DNA of 64,000 nt from Streptomyces sp. TBY4 (GTDB taxonomy: Bacteria; Actinomycetota; Actinomycetes; Streptomycetales; Streptomycetaceae): contig NZ_JANAVF010000008.1 of assembly GCF_024213195.1 (NCBI RefSeq), forward strand, positions 124,001 through 188,000, given 5' to 3'. The notes beneath the pieces are model-generated. The model did no database searches. It had not been told where the DNA came from and was given only the letters and a program-made list of their open reading frames with translations. The position numbers and the translations under genes are program-made. Position 1 is the first letter of the stretch; each line of letters opens with the position of its first letter. Below are positions 23,225-32,430 of the stretch, in pieces.

Positions 23225-24613
23225 CTAGCGGCCGCCCTCCAGCAGGTTCCCCATCCATTCCTCGATGCCGGCCACCGTGCGCGGCAGGGCGCCCGACATC
23301 AGCCGGGCGCCCTCGGCCGTGATCACCAGGTCGTCCTCGATGCGGACGCCGATGCCGCGCAGCTCCGGCGGGAGGGTCTCGTCGTCGGGCTGGAGGTAGA
23401 GCCCCGGTTCCACGGTGAGGACCTGGCCCTCCTCCAGGACCCCGTCCAGGTAGGTGTCCGCGCGCGCCTGCGCGCAGTCGTGCACGTCGAGCCCGAGCAT
23501 GTGCCCGCTGCTGCACAGGGTGTAGCGCCGGTGCAGGTCGCCCCCGGCGTGCTTGAGGACCCCCCACTCCGCGAGCCCCTCCGCGATCACCCGCATCCCG
23601 GCCCGGTGGAAGTCGCGGAAGCTCGCGCCCGGCCGCAGCGCCGCCATGCCCGCGTCCTGCGCCGCGAGGACCAGCTCGTACACCTGCCGCTGGACGGGGG
23701 AGAACCGCCCCGACAGGGGGAGGGTGCGGGTGATGTCCGCCGTGTAGAGGCCGTCGGTCTCCACGCCCGCGTCCATCAGGAGCAGGTCGCTCGCGTCCAG
23801 CCGGCCGTCGTTGCGGATCCAGTGGAGCACGCAGGCGTGCGCGCCCGACGCGGCGATCGTCTCGTAGCCGGTGCCGTTGCCCTCGGCCCGGGCACGCCGG
23901 TTGAAGACCCCCTCGATCCACCGCTCCCCGCGCGGGTGGGCCAGCGCGTACGGGAGTTCCCGTACGACGTCCTCGAACCCGGCGGTGGTGTGGTCGACGG
24001 CGAGCTGCAGCTCGGCCACCTCCCAGGCGTCCTTGACCAGGCGCAGTTCCGAGAGGGCGGTGGCGAGCTCCGGGTCGGCGGCGGCGTTGCGCCCCGACGG
24101 GGAGCCCAGCGCGTCCAGGTGGGCGCAGCGGATGCCGGAGAGCCGCTCCGCCTCCGCGAGGTCGGGGCGGCGGCCGACCCAGAACTCCCCGTAGCGGCGG
24201 TCGCGGTAGAACTCCTCGTTGCCGCCGGTGCGCGGTGAGCGCGGGCGCAGGTAGAGGACGGCCTCGTGCCCGTGCGGGCCGGCCGGCTCCAGGACCAGGA
24301 CGTGGCCGACCTGGTCCTCGCCGGTGAGCCCGGTCAGCCAGGCGTAGGCGCTGTGCGGGCGGAAGCGGTAGTCGCAGTCGTGGCTGCGGACCTTCAGCTC
24401 GCCCGCGGGGATGATCAGGCGTTCCCCGGGGAAGCGGGCCGAGAGGCGTGCGCGGCGGGCGGGGGTGACGGCGTACGCGGGCACGCGGGTGGAGTCCGGG
24501 AGGGGGGAGGTCGCCCAGTCCGACGCCATGAAGCGGGACAACTCGGCTGATACGGGCAGGTCGTGGCTGCCGATGTTGAGCCCGGCGGTGGGGCGGGAGG
24601 GGGTGTCGGTCAC
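23225..24613 (-). CDS. Xaa-Pro aminopeptidase (M24B, aminopeptidase P family)
   Basis: A 462-aa cytoplasmic dimetal peptidase that removes an N-terminal residue before proline. The creatinase/AMP_N domain occupies the first 170 residues. The M24 metal ligands are seen in LLLMDAGVETDGLYTADITRT (two Asp), SSGHMLGLDVHD (His), LTVEPGLYL and RIEDDLVIT (two Glu). No signal peptide. It is divergent from the secreted collagenase across 181 nt that contain the shared 39-bp promoter block 44 nt from its start. Collagen peptides are rich in Xaa-Pro, so this enzyme fits as an intracellular processing step. Confidence 0.92.
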   Translation of the reverse strand: MTDTPSRPTAGLNIGSHDLPVSAELSRFMASDWATSPLPDSTRVPAYAVTPARRARLSARFPGERLIIPAGELKVRSHDCDYRFRPHSAYAWLTGLTGEDQVGHVLVLEPAGPHGHEAVLYLRPRSPRTGGNEEFYRDRRYGEFWVGRRPDLAEAERLSGIRCAHLDALGSPSGRNAAADPELATALSELRLVKDAWEVAELQLAVDHTTAGFEDVVRELPYALAHPRGERWIEGVFNRRARAEGNGTGYETIAASGAHACVLHWIRNDGRLDASDLLLMDAGVETDGLYTADITRTLPLSGRFSPVQRQVYELVLAAQDAGMAALRPGASFRDFHRAGMRVIAEGLAEWGVLKHAGGDLHRRYTLCSSGHMLGLDVHDCAQARADTYLDGVLEEGQVLTVEPGLYLQPDDETLPPELRGIGVRIEDDLVITAEGARLMSGALPRTVAGIEEWMGNLLEGGR

Positions 24614-24656
24614 AGGGGCTCCCTCAAGAAGATGCGAACTGGTGGGTGCACAAGGG

Positions 24657-24695
24657 TTGTCAGTGCAATTTCACATTACTATGTTACAGCTCACA
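24657..24695. promoter_or_regulatory. Collagenase/aminopeptidase promoter block (copy A)
   Basis: TTGTCA (24657-24662) and TATGTT (24680-24685), 17 nt apart, form a sigma70-like promoter reading toward the collagenase. Between and over them lie ATTTCACAT (24668-24676) and ATGTTACA (24681-24688). The block through 24695 matches the one upstream of the peptide-binding protein at 36 of 39 positions. Conservation beyond the hexamers suggests a regulator binding site, probably for the GntR protein encoded at 35739. Confidence 0.75.
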
Positions 24696-24794
24696 CCGCG
24701 CTGTGCTAGTCGCCGTTAATCCCCGTCAAACGCCGCGCGAAGCAGGGCAGTTCCGCATCCCTTCCCCCACTCCCCTCGTAGCCAGGAGTCCTTG

Positions 24795-27224
24795 GTGCCC
24801 CAGCTCAGAGTCGTGCGCACGTCTCTCCTCTCCGCCGCCGTCACGGTCGCGCTCCTCGCCACGGCCGGCCAGGCCACGACCCAGGCCGCCGGCACCCCGG
24901 CCGCGGGGACCGGCGCCGCCGGAGTCCCGGGTGCCGCCGTACCCGGCACCTTCACCGGAGGCGCCCCGGGCGCCGAGGCCGGTGAGAACCCGTTCGACGA
25001 GGTCGAGCACCTCGCCGACGCGCAGCAGGCCGCCCCCGCGCCCGCCCCGGCCCCCGGGGGCCCGACCCCGGACGGCCGGGCCCCCGACGGGCAGGCCGTC
25101 GCCGAGGGCAAGGTACCCGGCGCCGCCACCGCGCCCGCCGCCGTGACCGCGACGAAGAGCGGTCGGCTCGCCGCCGCGGCCCAGGGCACCGCCGCGGGAG
25201 TCCCCTGCACCCTCGACGGGATCACCGGGCTCACCCCGGAGCAGTTCGCCGACTTCCTCGCGGACCCGGCCGTCACCGCCGCCAAGGGCGGCTGCCTCTC
25301 GGGCCTCATCTGGACCTGGGACGCCCGGCTCGCCCCGGTCATGTCGGACGCCCACGTGCAGGCCGTCTCCCGCCGGATATCCGCCCTGGCCGCCTCCCAC
25401 GACGGCCTGAACTCCTCCCACCTGGAGGAGATGTTCACCTACCTGCACGCCGTGGCCTACCACGACCACTCCCGCGCCGAGATCGACGTCACCGACGCCC
25501 CGACCGTCGACGCCATGCGCCAGGCCATCGCCGCCTTCGCGGGCGCCGCCCGCACCTTCGATGCCACGGCCTCCAACGCCCGCACCCTGCGCGAGGCCCT
25601 CTACGCCGGCAGCGCCCCCGGCCTGCGCCACCACCAGCTCGGCCTGATCAAGAACGTGCTGGCCGCCCTGGACCCTTCGCACACCGCGACGCACCTGGAC
25701 ACCGCCTGGGCGGGCGCGGCCCTCGCCGCCCTCTCCGTGAACTACCTCGGCATCTACAACAACGACACCGCGTTCCACGCGGCGGCCGCCGCCGACGCCC
25801 CGTACCGCACCACCTTCAGGAACTTCGCGACGTACGCCCATCTCAAGGGCACCGCGAACGCCTGGGTGGCGCGCGACGCCATCGCCGAGTTCGGCCGCTT
25901 CGGGCAGATCGCGGGCCTGAAGGACGGGATCGCCGCCGACCTCGGCGCGCTCCTGGGGCCTGCCCGGGCCGCCTTCGGCGACGGCAGCGAGCCGTGGGCC
26001 AAGGCCGTCTCCTGGCTCAACTTCTACCAGGCGTGCAAGCCGTACGGGGTGTGCAAGGAGGACATCGAGCGCGAGCTCTTCCCGAACACCTTCACCTACG
26101 ACAACGGCGCCATCAAGGTCCGCACCGCCCTCGACCGGGCCACCGTCGACCAGCTCTACTACGCGAGCAAGCAGGTCAAGACCCAGTACCACCGGGTCGT
26201 GGGCTCCGACCAGCCGCTCGCCGGGGACCCGAATGCCAGCCTGAACATCGTGCTCTACGCCTCCCGCGCGGACTACGTGAACTACCACCCGCTCCTCACG
26301 GGCTACGGCACCAACAACGGCGGCATCTACATCGAGAACGGCGCCACCTTCTACACCTACCAGCGCCGCGTCCCGCAGGACTCCCAGCTCACCCTGGAAG
26401 AGCTCTTCCGCCACGAGTACGTCCACTACCTCAACGGCCGCTTCGCCGTCCCCGGCTCCTTCGGCCAGGGCGCCTGGTACCAGGGCGACCGTACGACCTC
26501 CATGGACGAGGGCACCGCCGAGTTCTTCGACGGCGCGACCCGCGACAACGGCATCGCCGTCCGCAAGTCCCTGATCAAGAGCATCATCAACGACACGGCC
26601 GGCGGCGGCCCGCGCATGACGGTGAACCAGCTCCTGAACGCCACGTACGCCAACGACGGCTTCCGCTTCTACGGCTACTCGGGCGCCTTCTTCGAGTTCC
26701 TGTGGACCGAGCGGCCCTCGGAGCTGCGGGCGATGTACGGGTACCTCCGGGCCGACGACCCGGCGGGCTTCGACGCCTGGCGCACCCGGATGGGGCGGGA
26801 CGCCGGCATCCAGAGCGGCTACGACCGGTTCCTGGACGCCCAGATCGCCAAGGTCGACCAGCTGTACGTGCCGAACACCACCTTCACCCCGAACGCGCAG
26901 CTGCGCGACGCGGTGCTCGCGGACGTGAAGTCCAGCTTCGCGACGGCCACGTACAGCACGCCGGACTGCGTGGAGAACGGCGAGCCGGGCAAGCGACGGT
27001 TCACCTGTACCGGCAGGATCACGGCGAACCTGAAGGACTGGCGCAGCGAGGACCAGAACTTCAAGGACATGTCCGAGACGGTCGACTACTTCATCCTCGA
27101 CCGGGCGGGTGCGGCCTCGAACAACCTTGCCGACATGAACTGCTCGTTCGGGGCGCTGGACGTCTGGACCAATCATGTGGCGGGTACGTCGAGTTACAGC
27201 TGTGAGGGGCCGCTGCGCGACTGA
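24795..27224 (+). CDS. Secreted M9 family collagenase
   Basis: An 809-aa exported zinc metalloprotease of the microbial collagenase family. A signal peptide (LLSAAVTVALLATAGQATTQAA) is followed by an Ala/Pro-rich linker to about 125, the M9 activator-type helical region, and the catalytic gluzincin motif H540-E-Y-V-H544 with the downstream Glu in SMDEGTAEFF. This matches clostridial collagenases (HEFTH ... QEGNAEFF). No PKD or collagen-binding repeats are visible at the C-terminus, so it is the short form. GTG 24795 follows AGGAG at good spacing; TTG 24792 is an alternative. It should cleave collagen or gelatin outside the cell and feed the import and hydroxyproline genes around it. Confidence 0.93.
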   Translation: MPQLRVVRTSLLSAAVTVALLATAGQATTQAAGTPAAGTGAAGVPGAAVPGTFTGGAPGAEAGENPFDEVEHLADAQQAAPAPAPAPGGPTPDGRAPDGQAVAEGKVPGAATAPAAVTATKSGRLAAAAQGTAAGVPCTLDGITGLTPEQFADFLADPAVTAAKGGCLSGLIWTWDARLAPVMSDAHVQAVSRRISALAASHDGLNSSHLEEMFTYLHAVAYHDHSRAEIDVTDAPTVDAMRQAIAAFAGAARTFDATASNARTLREALYAGSAPGLRHHQLGLIKNVLAALDPSHTATHLDTAWAGAALAALSVNYLGIYNNDTAFHAAAAADAPYRTTFRNFATYAHLKGTANAWVARDAIAEFGRFGQIAGLKDGIAADLGALLGPARAAFGDGSEPWAKAVSWLNFYQACKPYGVCKEDIERELFPNTFTYDNGAIKVRTALDRATVDQLYYASKQVKTQYHRVVGSDQPLAGDPNASLNIVLYASRADYVNYHPLLTGYGTNNGGIYIENGATFYTYQRRVPQDSQLTLEELFRHEYVHYLNGRFAVPGSFGQGAWYQGDRTTSMDEGTAEFFDGATRDNGIAVRKSLIKSIINDTAGGGPRMTVNQLLNATYANDGFRFYGYSGAFFEFLWTERPSELRAMYGYLRADDPAGFDAWRTRMGRDAGIQSGYDRFLDAQIAKVDQLYVPNTTFTPNAQLRDAVLADVKSSFATATYSTPDCVENGEPGKRRFTCTGRITANLKDWRSEDQNFKDMSETVDYFILDRAGAASNNLADMNCSFGALDVWTNHVAGTSSYSCEGPLRD

Positions 27225-27263
27225 TCAGGGAAGGTTCCGGTTCTGCCCTGTTCCCTCTCAGAG

Positions 27264-27276
27264 ATATGTGACATAT
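27264..27276. promoter_or_regulatory. Palindromic operator upstream of the oxidase operon (site C)
   Basis: ATATGTGACATAT is a perfect palindrome around a central G, ending 7 nt before the GTG of the oxidase gene. Its core TGTGACA recurs upstream of the DapA-family gene and, as CGTGACA, upstream of the GntR gene. GTGACATATTAC at 27268-27279 is the longer shared form. It overlaps where a -10 or ribosome-binding site should be, so binding would repress. Confidence 0.65.
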
Positions 27277-27283
27277 TACTGCC

Positions 27284-28435
27284 GTGCTCAGACAATCTCC
27301 GGACCTCGTGATCATCGGCGCCGGCGTCGTAGGAGCCGCGTGCGCGTACTACGCGGCGCGCGCCGGACTCCGCGTGGCCGTCGTCGACCGCGGCCCGGTC
27401 GCCGGCGGGACGACCGGCGCCGGCGAAGGCAACCTGCTCGTCTCCGACAAGGAGGCGGGACCCGAGCTGGACCTCGCGCTGCTGTCGGCGAGGCTCTGGC
27501 GGGAGCTCGCGCTCGAACTCCCCGCGGAGATCGAGTACGAGGCCAAGGGCGGCCTGGTCGTCGCCGCGAGCGAGACCACCGTGAAGGCTCTACGGGGCTT
27601 CGCGGACGGCCAGCGCGCGGCCGGGGTCGACGCGGTCGAGGTGGGCCCGGGCGAGCTGCGCGAACTGGAGCCCCACCTCGCGCCGGACCTGGCGGGCGGC
27701 TTCCACTACCCGCAGGACGCCCAGGTCCAGCCGGCCCAGGCGGCGGCGCGGCTGCTGGCGGGGGCGCGGGGTGTGGAGGTGTACCTGGGGGAGGAGGTCA
27801 CGGAGCTGCTCCGGGGCCCGGCGGGGGAGCTCCGCGGGGTCCGGACGCCGCGGCGGGACCTCCTTGCCCCGGCGGTGGTCAACGCGGCCGGGACCTGGGG
27901 CGGGGCGGTGGCGGCGCTGGCCGGGGTCGGCCTGCCCGTGCTGCCCCGGCGGGGGTTCGTCCTGGTGACGGAGCCGCTGCCGAGGGTGGTGCGGCACAAG
28001 GTCTACGCCGCGGACTACATCGCGGACGTCGCGAGCGGGTCGGCGGCGCTGCAGTCCTCGGCGGTGGTCGAGGGAACTCCGGCGGGGCCGGTCCTGATCG
28101 GCGCCACCCGGGAGCGGGTCGGCTTCGACCGGTCGCTGTCGACGGAGGCGCTGCGGAGGCTGGCGGGGCAGGCGGCGGCGCTCTTTCCGGTGCTGGCGGG
28201 TGTGCGGGTGCTGCGGACCTATCACGGCTTCCGGCCGTACCTGCCGGACCACCTGCCGGCGATCGGTCCGGACCCCCGGGTCCCGGGCCTGTTCCACGCG
28301 TGTGGGCACGAGGGGGCGGGCATCGGGCTGGCTCCCGGGACGGGGGTGCTGATCGCGGCGGCGCTGACCTCGGCCGAGCCCGCGCTGGACCCTGCTCCCT
28401 TCGACCCGGGCCGCTTTGCGGAGGCGCCGGGATGA
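27284..28435 (+). CDS. D-hydroxyproline oxidase, DAO-type FAD subunit
   Basis: A 383-aa DAO-family flavoprotein with the dinucleotide motif VIIGAGVVGAACAYYAARAG at residues 8-27 and a C-terminal GFRPYLPDHLPAIGPDP plus HACGHEGAGIGLAPGTG. With the two following genes it makes the three-part (DAO-like, 2Fe-2S, FAD/NAD) amine dehydrogenase known for cis-4-hydroxy-D-proline. It would oxidise D-hydroxyproline to the pyrroline carboxylate used by the DapA-family deaminase. GTG 27284 lacks an obvious ribosome-binding site and may be leaderless. The operator ATATGTGACATAT lies directly upstream. Confidence 0.82.
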   Translation: MLRQSPDLVIIGAGVVGAACAYYAARAGLRVAVVDRGPVAGGTTGAGEGNLLVSDKEAGPELDLALLSARLWRELALELPAEIEYEAKGGLVVAASETTVKALRGFADGQRAAGVDAVEVGPGELRELEPHLAPDLAGGFHYPQDAQVQPAQAAARLLAGARGVEVYLGEEVTELLRGPAGELRGVRTPRRDLLAPAVVNAAGTWGGAVAALAGVGLPVLPRRGFVLVTEPLPRVVRHKVYAADYIADVASGSAALQSSAVVEGTPAGPVLIGATRERVGFDRSLSTEALRRLAGQAAALFPVLAGVRVLRTYHGFRPYLPDHLPAIGPDPRVPGLFHACGHEGAGIGLAPGTGVLIAAALTSAEPALDPAPFDPGRFAEAPG

Positions 28436-28532
28436 GGGTCCTCGTGCGGCGCCGTTGCCGGGGACCGGTCCCCGCAGGGCGGGGCAGTCGTGGTGCGGAT
28501 CGCGCGCCGTGTCAGAGGAGAGGATGGAAGCG

Positions 28533-28868
28533 ATGAGCGAAGCGAAGAGGGGCCGGCGGAGGTCGCCCCGCGACCTGGTGGGCGGAACCCCCGCCGAGAC
28601 GTGGAGCCTCCGCTTCGACGACCGCGAGCTCCCGGCCCAGTCGGGCCAGACCATCGCCGCCGTCCTCTGGTCCGCCGGCATCCTCGCCTGGCGCACCACC
28701 CGCGAAACCGCCTCCCCCCGCGGAGCGTTCTGCGGGATCGGCAGCTGCTACGACTGCCTCATCACCGTCAACGGCCGCCCGAACCAGCGCGCGTGCCTCG
28801 TCCCCGCCCGCCCGGGCGACCACGTCACCACCCAGGAAGGGACCGGCCGTGACGACCTCGCCGTCTGA
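28533..28868 (+). CDS. (2Fe-2S)-binding oxidase subunit
   Basis: A 111-aa small iron-sulfur protein with plant-type ferredoxin ligands C67-x4-C72-x2-C75-x12-C88 (FCGIGSCYDCL ... RAC). It is the middle subunit of HcnA/OoxA-type amine dehydrogenases, bridging electron flow between the two flavoprotein subunits. ATG 28533 is spaced well from GAGGAGAGG; ATG 28524 is too close to it. It overlaps the following subunit gene by 20 nt. Confidence 0.85.
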   Translation: MSEAKRGRRRSPRDLVGGTPAETWSLRFDDRELPAQSGQTIAAVLWSAGILAWRTTRETASPRGAFCGIGSCYDCLITVNGRPNQRACLVPARPGDHVTTQEGTGRDDLAV

Positions 28869-30249
28869 CTCCCCGTCCGTCACGGACCTCGCCGTCGTCG
28901 GCGCCGGCCCCGCCGGTCTCGCCGCCGCGGTCGCGGCCGCCGGGCTGGGGCTGCGCGTCGTCCTGCTCGACGCGGGGGAGCGCCCCGGCGGGCAGTACTT
29001 CCGCCACCCCGCGCCCGGACTCGGCGCGGCCCGGCCCGAGGCCCTGCACCACGGGTGGTCCGCCTTCGCCTCGCGCGAAGCCGCCCTGCGCGGTCATGTG
29101 GCGGCCGGCCGGATCACGTACCTGCCGTATCACCACGTCTGGACGGTGACCCCCGGCTGGACCCTGCACGCCGTCGCCGGTCCCGAAGAGGCCGCCGCCA
29201 CGGTCCGGGCGCGGGCCGTGCTGCTGGCCACCGGTGCCTACGAGCGCCAGCTGCCCTTCCCCGGCTGGACCCTGCCCGGGGTCGTGGGGGCCGGCGGGGC
29301 GCAGGCCATGCTCAAGGGCGGGCTGGTGCTTCCGGGCAGCCGGGTGGTGGTGGCGGGGAGCGGGCCGCTGCTGCTCGCGGTGGCCGGCTCGCTCGCCGCC
29401 GCCGGAGCCCGGGTGCCCGCCGTCGTGGAGGCCGCCGCGTACACCGGCTACGCCGCGCACGTGCCGGCCCTGCTCCGCAACCCCGGCAAGCTCGCCGAAG
29501 GCGCCACGTACGGCGGGGCGCTGGTCCGCCACGGGGTGCGGCTCCTCGCGCGGCACGCCGTCACCGAGGCGCACGGGACGGACCGGGTCGAGGCCGTCAC
29601 CGTGGCGCGGCTCGACCGGGAGTGGCGCCCGCTGCCCGGTACCGCCCGCCGGATCCCCTGCGACGCCGTGGCCGTGGGCCACGGGCTCGTGCCGCAGCTG
29701 GAGCTGGCCACGGGTCTGGGCTGCGCCACCCGCCCGAGCCCGGACGGCACCGTCGCCCTGGAGCTGGACGCCGGGCAGCGCACCTCGGTGCCCGGGGTCT
29801 GGTCCGCCGGGGAGACCGGCGGCATCGGCGGCGCCCAGCTGGCCCTGGTGGAAGGGGAGATCGCCGCCCACTCCGTCGCGGGCCGAGCCGTCCCGGCGCG
29901 CCTGGCCCGTACCCGTACGAGGCTGCGCGCCTTCGCCGCCGCGATGGCGGGCGCGCACCGCCCGGGCCCCGGCTGGACCGGCTGGCTGCGCGAGGACACG
30001 GACGTGTGCCGCTGCGAGGAGGTGCCGGCGGGCCGGATCCGGGAGGCCGTCGAAGACCTGGGGGCACGGGACGCCCGTACGGTCAAACTCCTCACCCGGG
30101 CCGGGATGGGCTGGTGCCAGGGCCGGATGTGCGGTCCGGCCGTGGCCGCCCTCGCCGGGGGCGAACCGGCCGCCGACCGCAGGCCGCTGTCCTGTCCGGT
30201 GCCTCTGGGGCACCTGGCCGGACTTCCCGCCGAACCCGAACTTCCCTGA
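28849..30249 (+). CDS. D-hydroxyproline oxidase, FAD/NAD(P)-binding subunit
   Basis: A 466-aa pyridine-nucleotide-disulfide-type flavoprotein with N-terminal GAGPAGLAAAVAAAGLG, a second nucleotide fold VVVAGSGPLLLAVAG, and a C-terminal BFD-type 2Fe-2S domain whose ligands are C387-x-C389 and C423-x4-C428. This is the HcnB/OoxA-like large subunit of the three-part amine dehydrogenase. The GTG at 28849 lies within the ferredoxin gene, giving tight coupling. Context with deaminase and epimerase points to hydroxyproline as substrate. Confidence 0.85.
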   Translation: MTTSPSDSPSVTDLAVVGAGPAGLAAAVAAAGLGLRVVLLDAGERPGGQYFRHPAPGLGAARPEALHHGWSAFASREAALRGHVAAGRITYLPYHHVWTVTPGWTLHAVAGPEEAAATVRARAVLLATGAYERQLPFPGWTLPGVVGAGGAQAMLKGGLVLPGSRVVVAGSGPLLLAVAGSLAAAGARVPAVVEAAAYTGYAAHVPALLRNPGKLAEGATYGGALVRHGVRLLARHAVTEAHGTDRVEAVTVARLDREWRPLPGTARRIPCDAVAVGHGLVPQLELATGLGCATRPSPDGTVALELDAGQRTSVPGVWSAGETGGIGGAQLALVEGEIAAHSVAGRAVPARLARTRTRLRAFAAAMAGAHRPGPGWTGWLREDTDVCRCEEVPAGRIREAVEDLGARDARTVKLLTRAGMGWCQGRMCGPAVAALAGGEPAADRRPLSCPVPLGHLAGLPAEPELP

Positions 30250-30301
30250 CGGGACCGCCGACAGGGCGGCCGCACCTCTTGTGGCCACGTCACACCCACT
30301 A

Positions 30302-30314
30302 GTAAAATGTCACA
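30302..30314. promoter_or_regulatory. Operator candidate upstream of the DapA-family gene (site D)
   Basis: The reverse strand reads GTGACATTTTAC (30313-30302), matching GTGACATATTAC at 27268 and GTGACATTGTAC at 35679 in 10 of 12 positions each. The core TGTCACA is at 30308-30314, 23 nt before ATG 30337. Confidence 0.6.
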
Positions 30315-30336
30315 CATCACTCTAGGGAGCATCCTC

Positions 30337-31266
30337 ATGACTGACGCGCACACCCCCGCGCCCACCGGTACGGACACCCGCACCCGCCCCTGGCACGGCA
30401 TCATGGTCGCCACCACCCTGCCCCTGCGGGAAGACCTGAGCGTCGACCACGACGCCTACGCCGAACACGTGGCCTGGCTGATCGCCAACGGCTGCGACGG
30501 TGTCGTCCCCAACGGCTCCCTCGGCGAGTACCAGACCCTCACCGACGAGGAGCGCGCCCAAGTCGTCCGCACCGCCGTCGAGGCCGCCGGCGACGGCGCC
30601 CGCGTGATGCCCGGAGTCGCCGCCTACGGCAGCGCCGAATCCCGCCGCTGGGCCGAGCAGGCCGCCGAGGCCGGCTGCGGTTCCGTGCTCCTGCTGCCGC
30701 CGAACGCCTTCCGGGCCGACGCGGACGCCGTGCGCGCCCACTACGCCGAGGTCGCCCGCGCCGGCGTGCCCGTGGTCGCGTACAACAACCCCATCGACAC
30801 CAAGGTCGACCTCGTCCCGTCCCTGCTGGCCCGGCTGCACGCCGACGGCTCCATCGTCGCCGTCAAGGAGTTCAGCGGGGACGTCCGGCGCGCCTACGAG
30901 ATCGCCGAACTCGCCCCGGGCCTGGACCTGCTGATCGGCGCCGACGACGTGCTGCTCGAACTGGCCCTGGCCGGCGCCGTCGGCTGGATCGCGGGCTACC
31001 CCAACGCGCTCCCGCAGGCCTGTGCCACCCTCTACCGCGCCGCCGTCGCGGGAGACCTCGACACCGCCCTGCCGCTCTACAAGTCCCTGCACTCCCTGCT
31101 GCGCTGGGACTCCAAGACCGAGTTCGTCCAGGCCATCAAGCTCTCCATGGACCTGGCCGGCCGGCCCGGCGGCCCCACCCGCCCGCCCCGCTTCCCGCTC
31201 ACCGGCGAGATCGAGGCCGGCGTCCGCGCCGCCACCGAGAAGGCCCTCGCCGAGGGCCTCAACTAA
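30337..31266 (+). CDS. DapA-family deaminase (pyrroline-4-hydroxy-2-carboxylate type)
   Basis: A 309-aa class I aldolase-fold protein. Schiff-base Lys177 (VAVKEFSGD) and Tyr149 (YNNP) are present; the phosphate-like loop is NGSLGE rather than the GTTGE of true dihydrodipicolinate synthase. In hydroxyproline clusters this branch deaminates 1-pyrroline-4-hydroxy-2-carboxylate to alpha-ketoglutarate semialdehyde. AGGGAG sets ATG 30337, and an operator-like site precedes it. The needed semialdehyde dehydrogenase is not encoded in this window. Confidence 0.82.
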   Translation: MTDAHTPAPTGTDTRTRPWHGIMVATTLPLREDLSVDHDAYAEHVAWLIANGCDGVVPNGSLGEYQTLTDEERAQVVRTAVEAAGDGARVMPGVAAYGSAESRRWAEQAAEAGCGSVLLLPPNAFRADADAVRAHYAEVARAGVPVVAYNNPIDTKVDLVPSLLARLHADGSIVAVKEFSGDVRRAYEIAELAPGLDLLIGADDVLLELALAGAVGWIAGYPNALPQACATLYRAAVAGDLDTALPLYKSLHSLLRWDSKTEFVQAIKLSMDLAGRPGGPTRPPRFPLTGEIEAGVRAATEKALAEGLN

Positions 31267-31286
31267 GTTATTACGAGGGGGACTTG

Positions 31287-32291
31287 ATGCGCACCCGAAA
31301 CATCTACCACGCGGTGGACTCGCACACCGAAGGCATGCCCACCCGGGTGATCACCGGGGGCGTCGGGGTCATCCCCGGTGCCACCATGGCCGAGAAGCGG
31401 CTCCACTTCATCGAGCACCTGGACCACATCCGGACCCTGCTCATGTACGAGCCGCGCGGCCACTCCGCGATGAGCGGCGCCATCCTGCAGCCCCCGACCC
31501 GCCCCGACGCCGACTTCGGCGTCCTCTACATCGAGGTGTCGGGCCTGCTCCCCATGTGCGGGCACGGCACCATCGGGGTCGCGACCGTCCTGGTCGAGAC
31601 GGGCATGGTGCCCGTCGTCGAGCCGGTCACCACCGTCCGGCTCGACACCCCGGCCGGACTGGTCAGCGTCGACGTCCGGGTCGAGGACGGGGCGGCCACC
31701 GCCGTCACCTTCACCAACGTCCCGGCCTTCAGCGTCGGCCTCGACCTCAAGGCCGAGGTCCCCGGATACGGCACGGTCACCTACGACCTCGCCTACGGCG
31801 GCAACTTCTACGCCTTCGTCGAACTCGACTCCCTCGGGCTCCCCTTCGACCGGGAGCGCGGGGACGACCTGCTCGCCGCCGGCCTGGCCGTCATGGAAGC
31901 GATCAACGCCTCCCCGGACCGGCCCGTCCACCCGGAGAACCCCTCCTTCGGCGGGGTCAAGCACGTCTACCTCGCCGCCCCCGGCTCCGACGCCCGCCGC
32001 TCCCGGCACGCGATGGCCATCCACCCCGGCTGGTTCGACCGCTCGCCCTGCGGTACGGGAACCAGCGCGCGCATGGCGCAGCTGCACGCCCGCGGACTCC
32101 TGCCCCTGGACACGGACTTCGTCAACGAGTCCTTCATCGGCACCGAGTTCACCGGCCGCCTCATCGGCGAGACCACGGTCGCCGGCCGCCCGGCCCTCGT
32201 ACCCACCGTCACCGGCCGAGCCTGGATCACCGGCACCGCCCAGTACTTCCTCGACCCGTCCGACCCGTTCCCCGGAGGGTTCCTGCTTTGA
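31287..32291 (+). CDS. 4-hydroxyproline epimerase / proline racemase family
   Basis: A 334-aa proline-racemase-fold enzyme with both catalytic cysteines, C91 in MCGHG and C255 in SPCGTGTSA, as in 4-hydroxyproline 2-epimerase and proline racemase. It should convert trans-4-hydroxy-L-proline to cis-4-hydroxy-D-proline, the substrate of the oxidase upstream. GAGGGGG precedes ATG 31287; the TTG just before is an alternative. The stop codon TGA (32289-32291) lies inside the right-end sequence of the adjacent TnpB insertion. Confidence 0.87.
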   Translation: MRTRNIYHAVDSHTEGMPTRVITGGVGVIPGATMAEKRLHFIEHLDHIRTLLMYEPRGHSAMSGAILQPPTRPDADFGVLYIEVSGLLPMCGHGTIGVATVLVETGMVPVVEPVTTVRLDTPAGLVSVDVRVEDGAATAVTFTNVPAFSVGLDLKAEVPGYGTVTYDLAYGGNFYAFVELDSLGLPFDRERGDDLLAAGLAVMEAINASPDRPVHPENPSFGGVKHVYLAAPGSDARRSRHAMAIHPGWFDRSPCGTGTSARMAQLHARGLLPLDTDFVNESFIGTEFTGRLIGETTVAGRPALVPTVTGRAWITGTAQYFLDPSDPFPGGFLL

Positions 32292-32430
32292 ATCCTCCCC
32301 GCCTCAAGGGGCGGGGATTTCTGGCTCACGTTGGCTGTGGACCGGCGGTCCGGCAGCTCTTGCACGATCGGCACCAGCCGGGTTGAGACCAGCCCGGACC
32401 AGCATGACGTGTGCGGAGTTCTTGTCCCTG
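32268..32430 (-). ncRNA. Candidate omegaRNA (TnpB guide RNA)
   Basis: TnpB elements encode a guide RNA overlapping the 3' end of tnpB and the element right end, with the guide taken from flanking DNA. Here the tnpB stop lies in the loop of the right-end hairpin and the element ends GGATTCAA on the minus strand. About 16-20 nt beyond it (32287 downward) would be guide, complementary to the last codons of the epimerase gene. The 5' boundary is a guess. Confidence 0.4.
32297..32316. repeat. Right-end hairpin of the tnpB element
   Basis: CCCCGCC (32297-32303) and GGCGGGG (32310-32316) form a perfect 7-bp stem with a 6-nt loop that contains the start of the tnpB stop codon. Next to the terminal TTCAA it defines the element end. 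Confidence 0.7.

Noticed and set aside
30337..31266. Housekeeping dihydrodipicolinate synthase dapA
   Set aside because: The GTTGE motif is changed to GSLGE and the gene lies among hydroxyproline genes; the deaminase role fits better.
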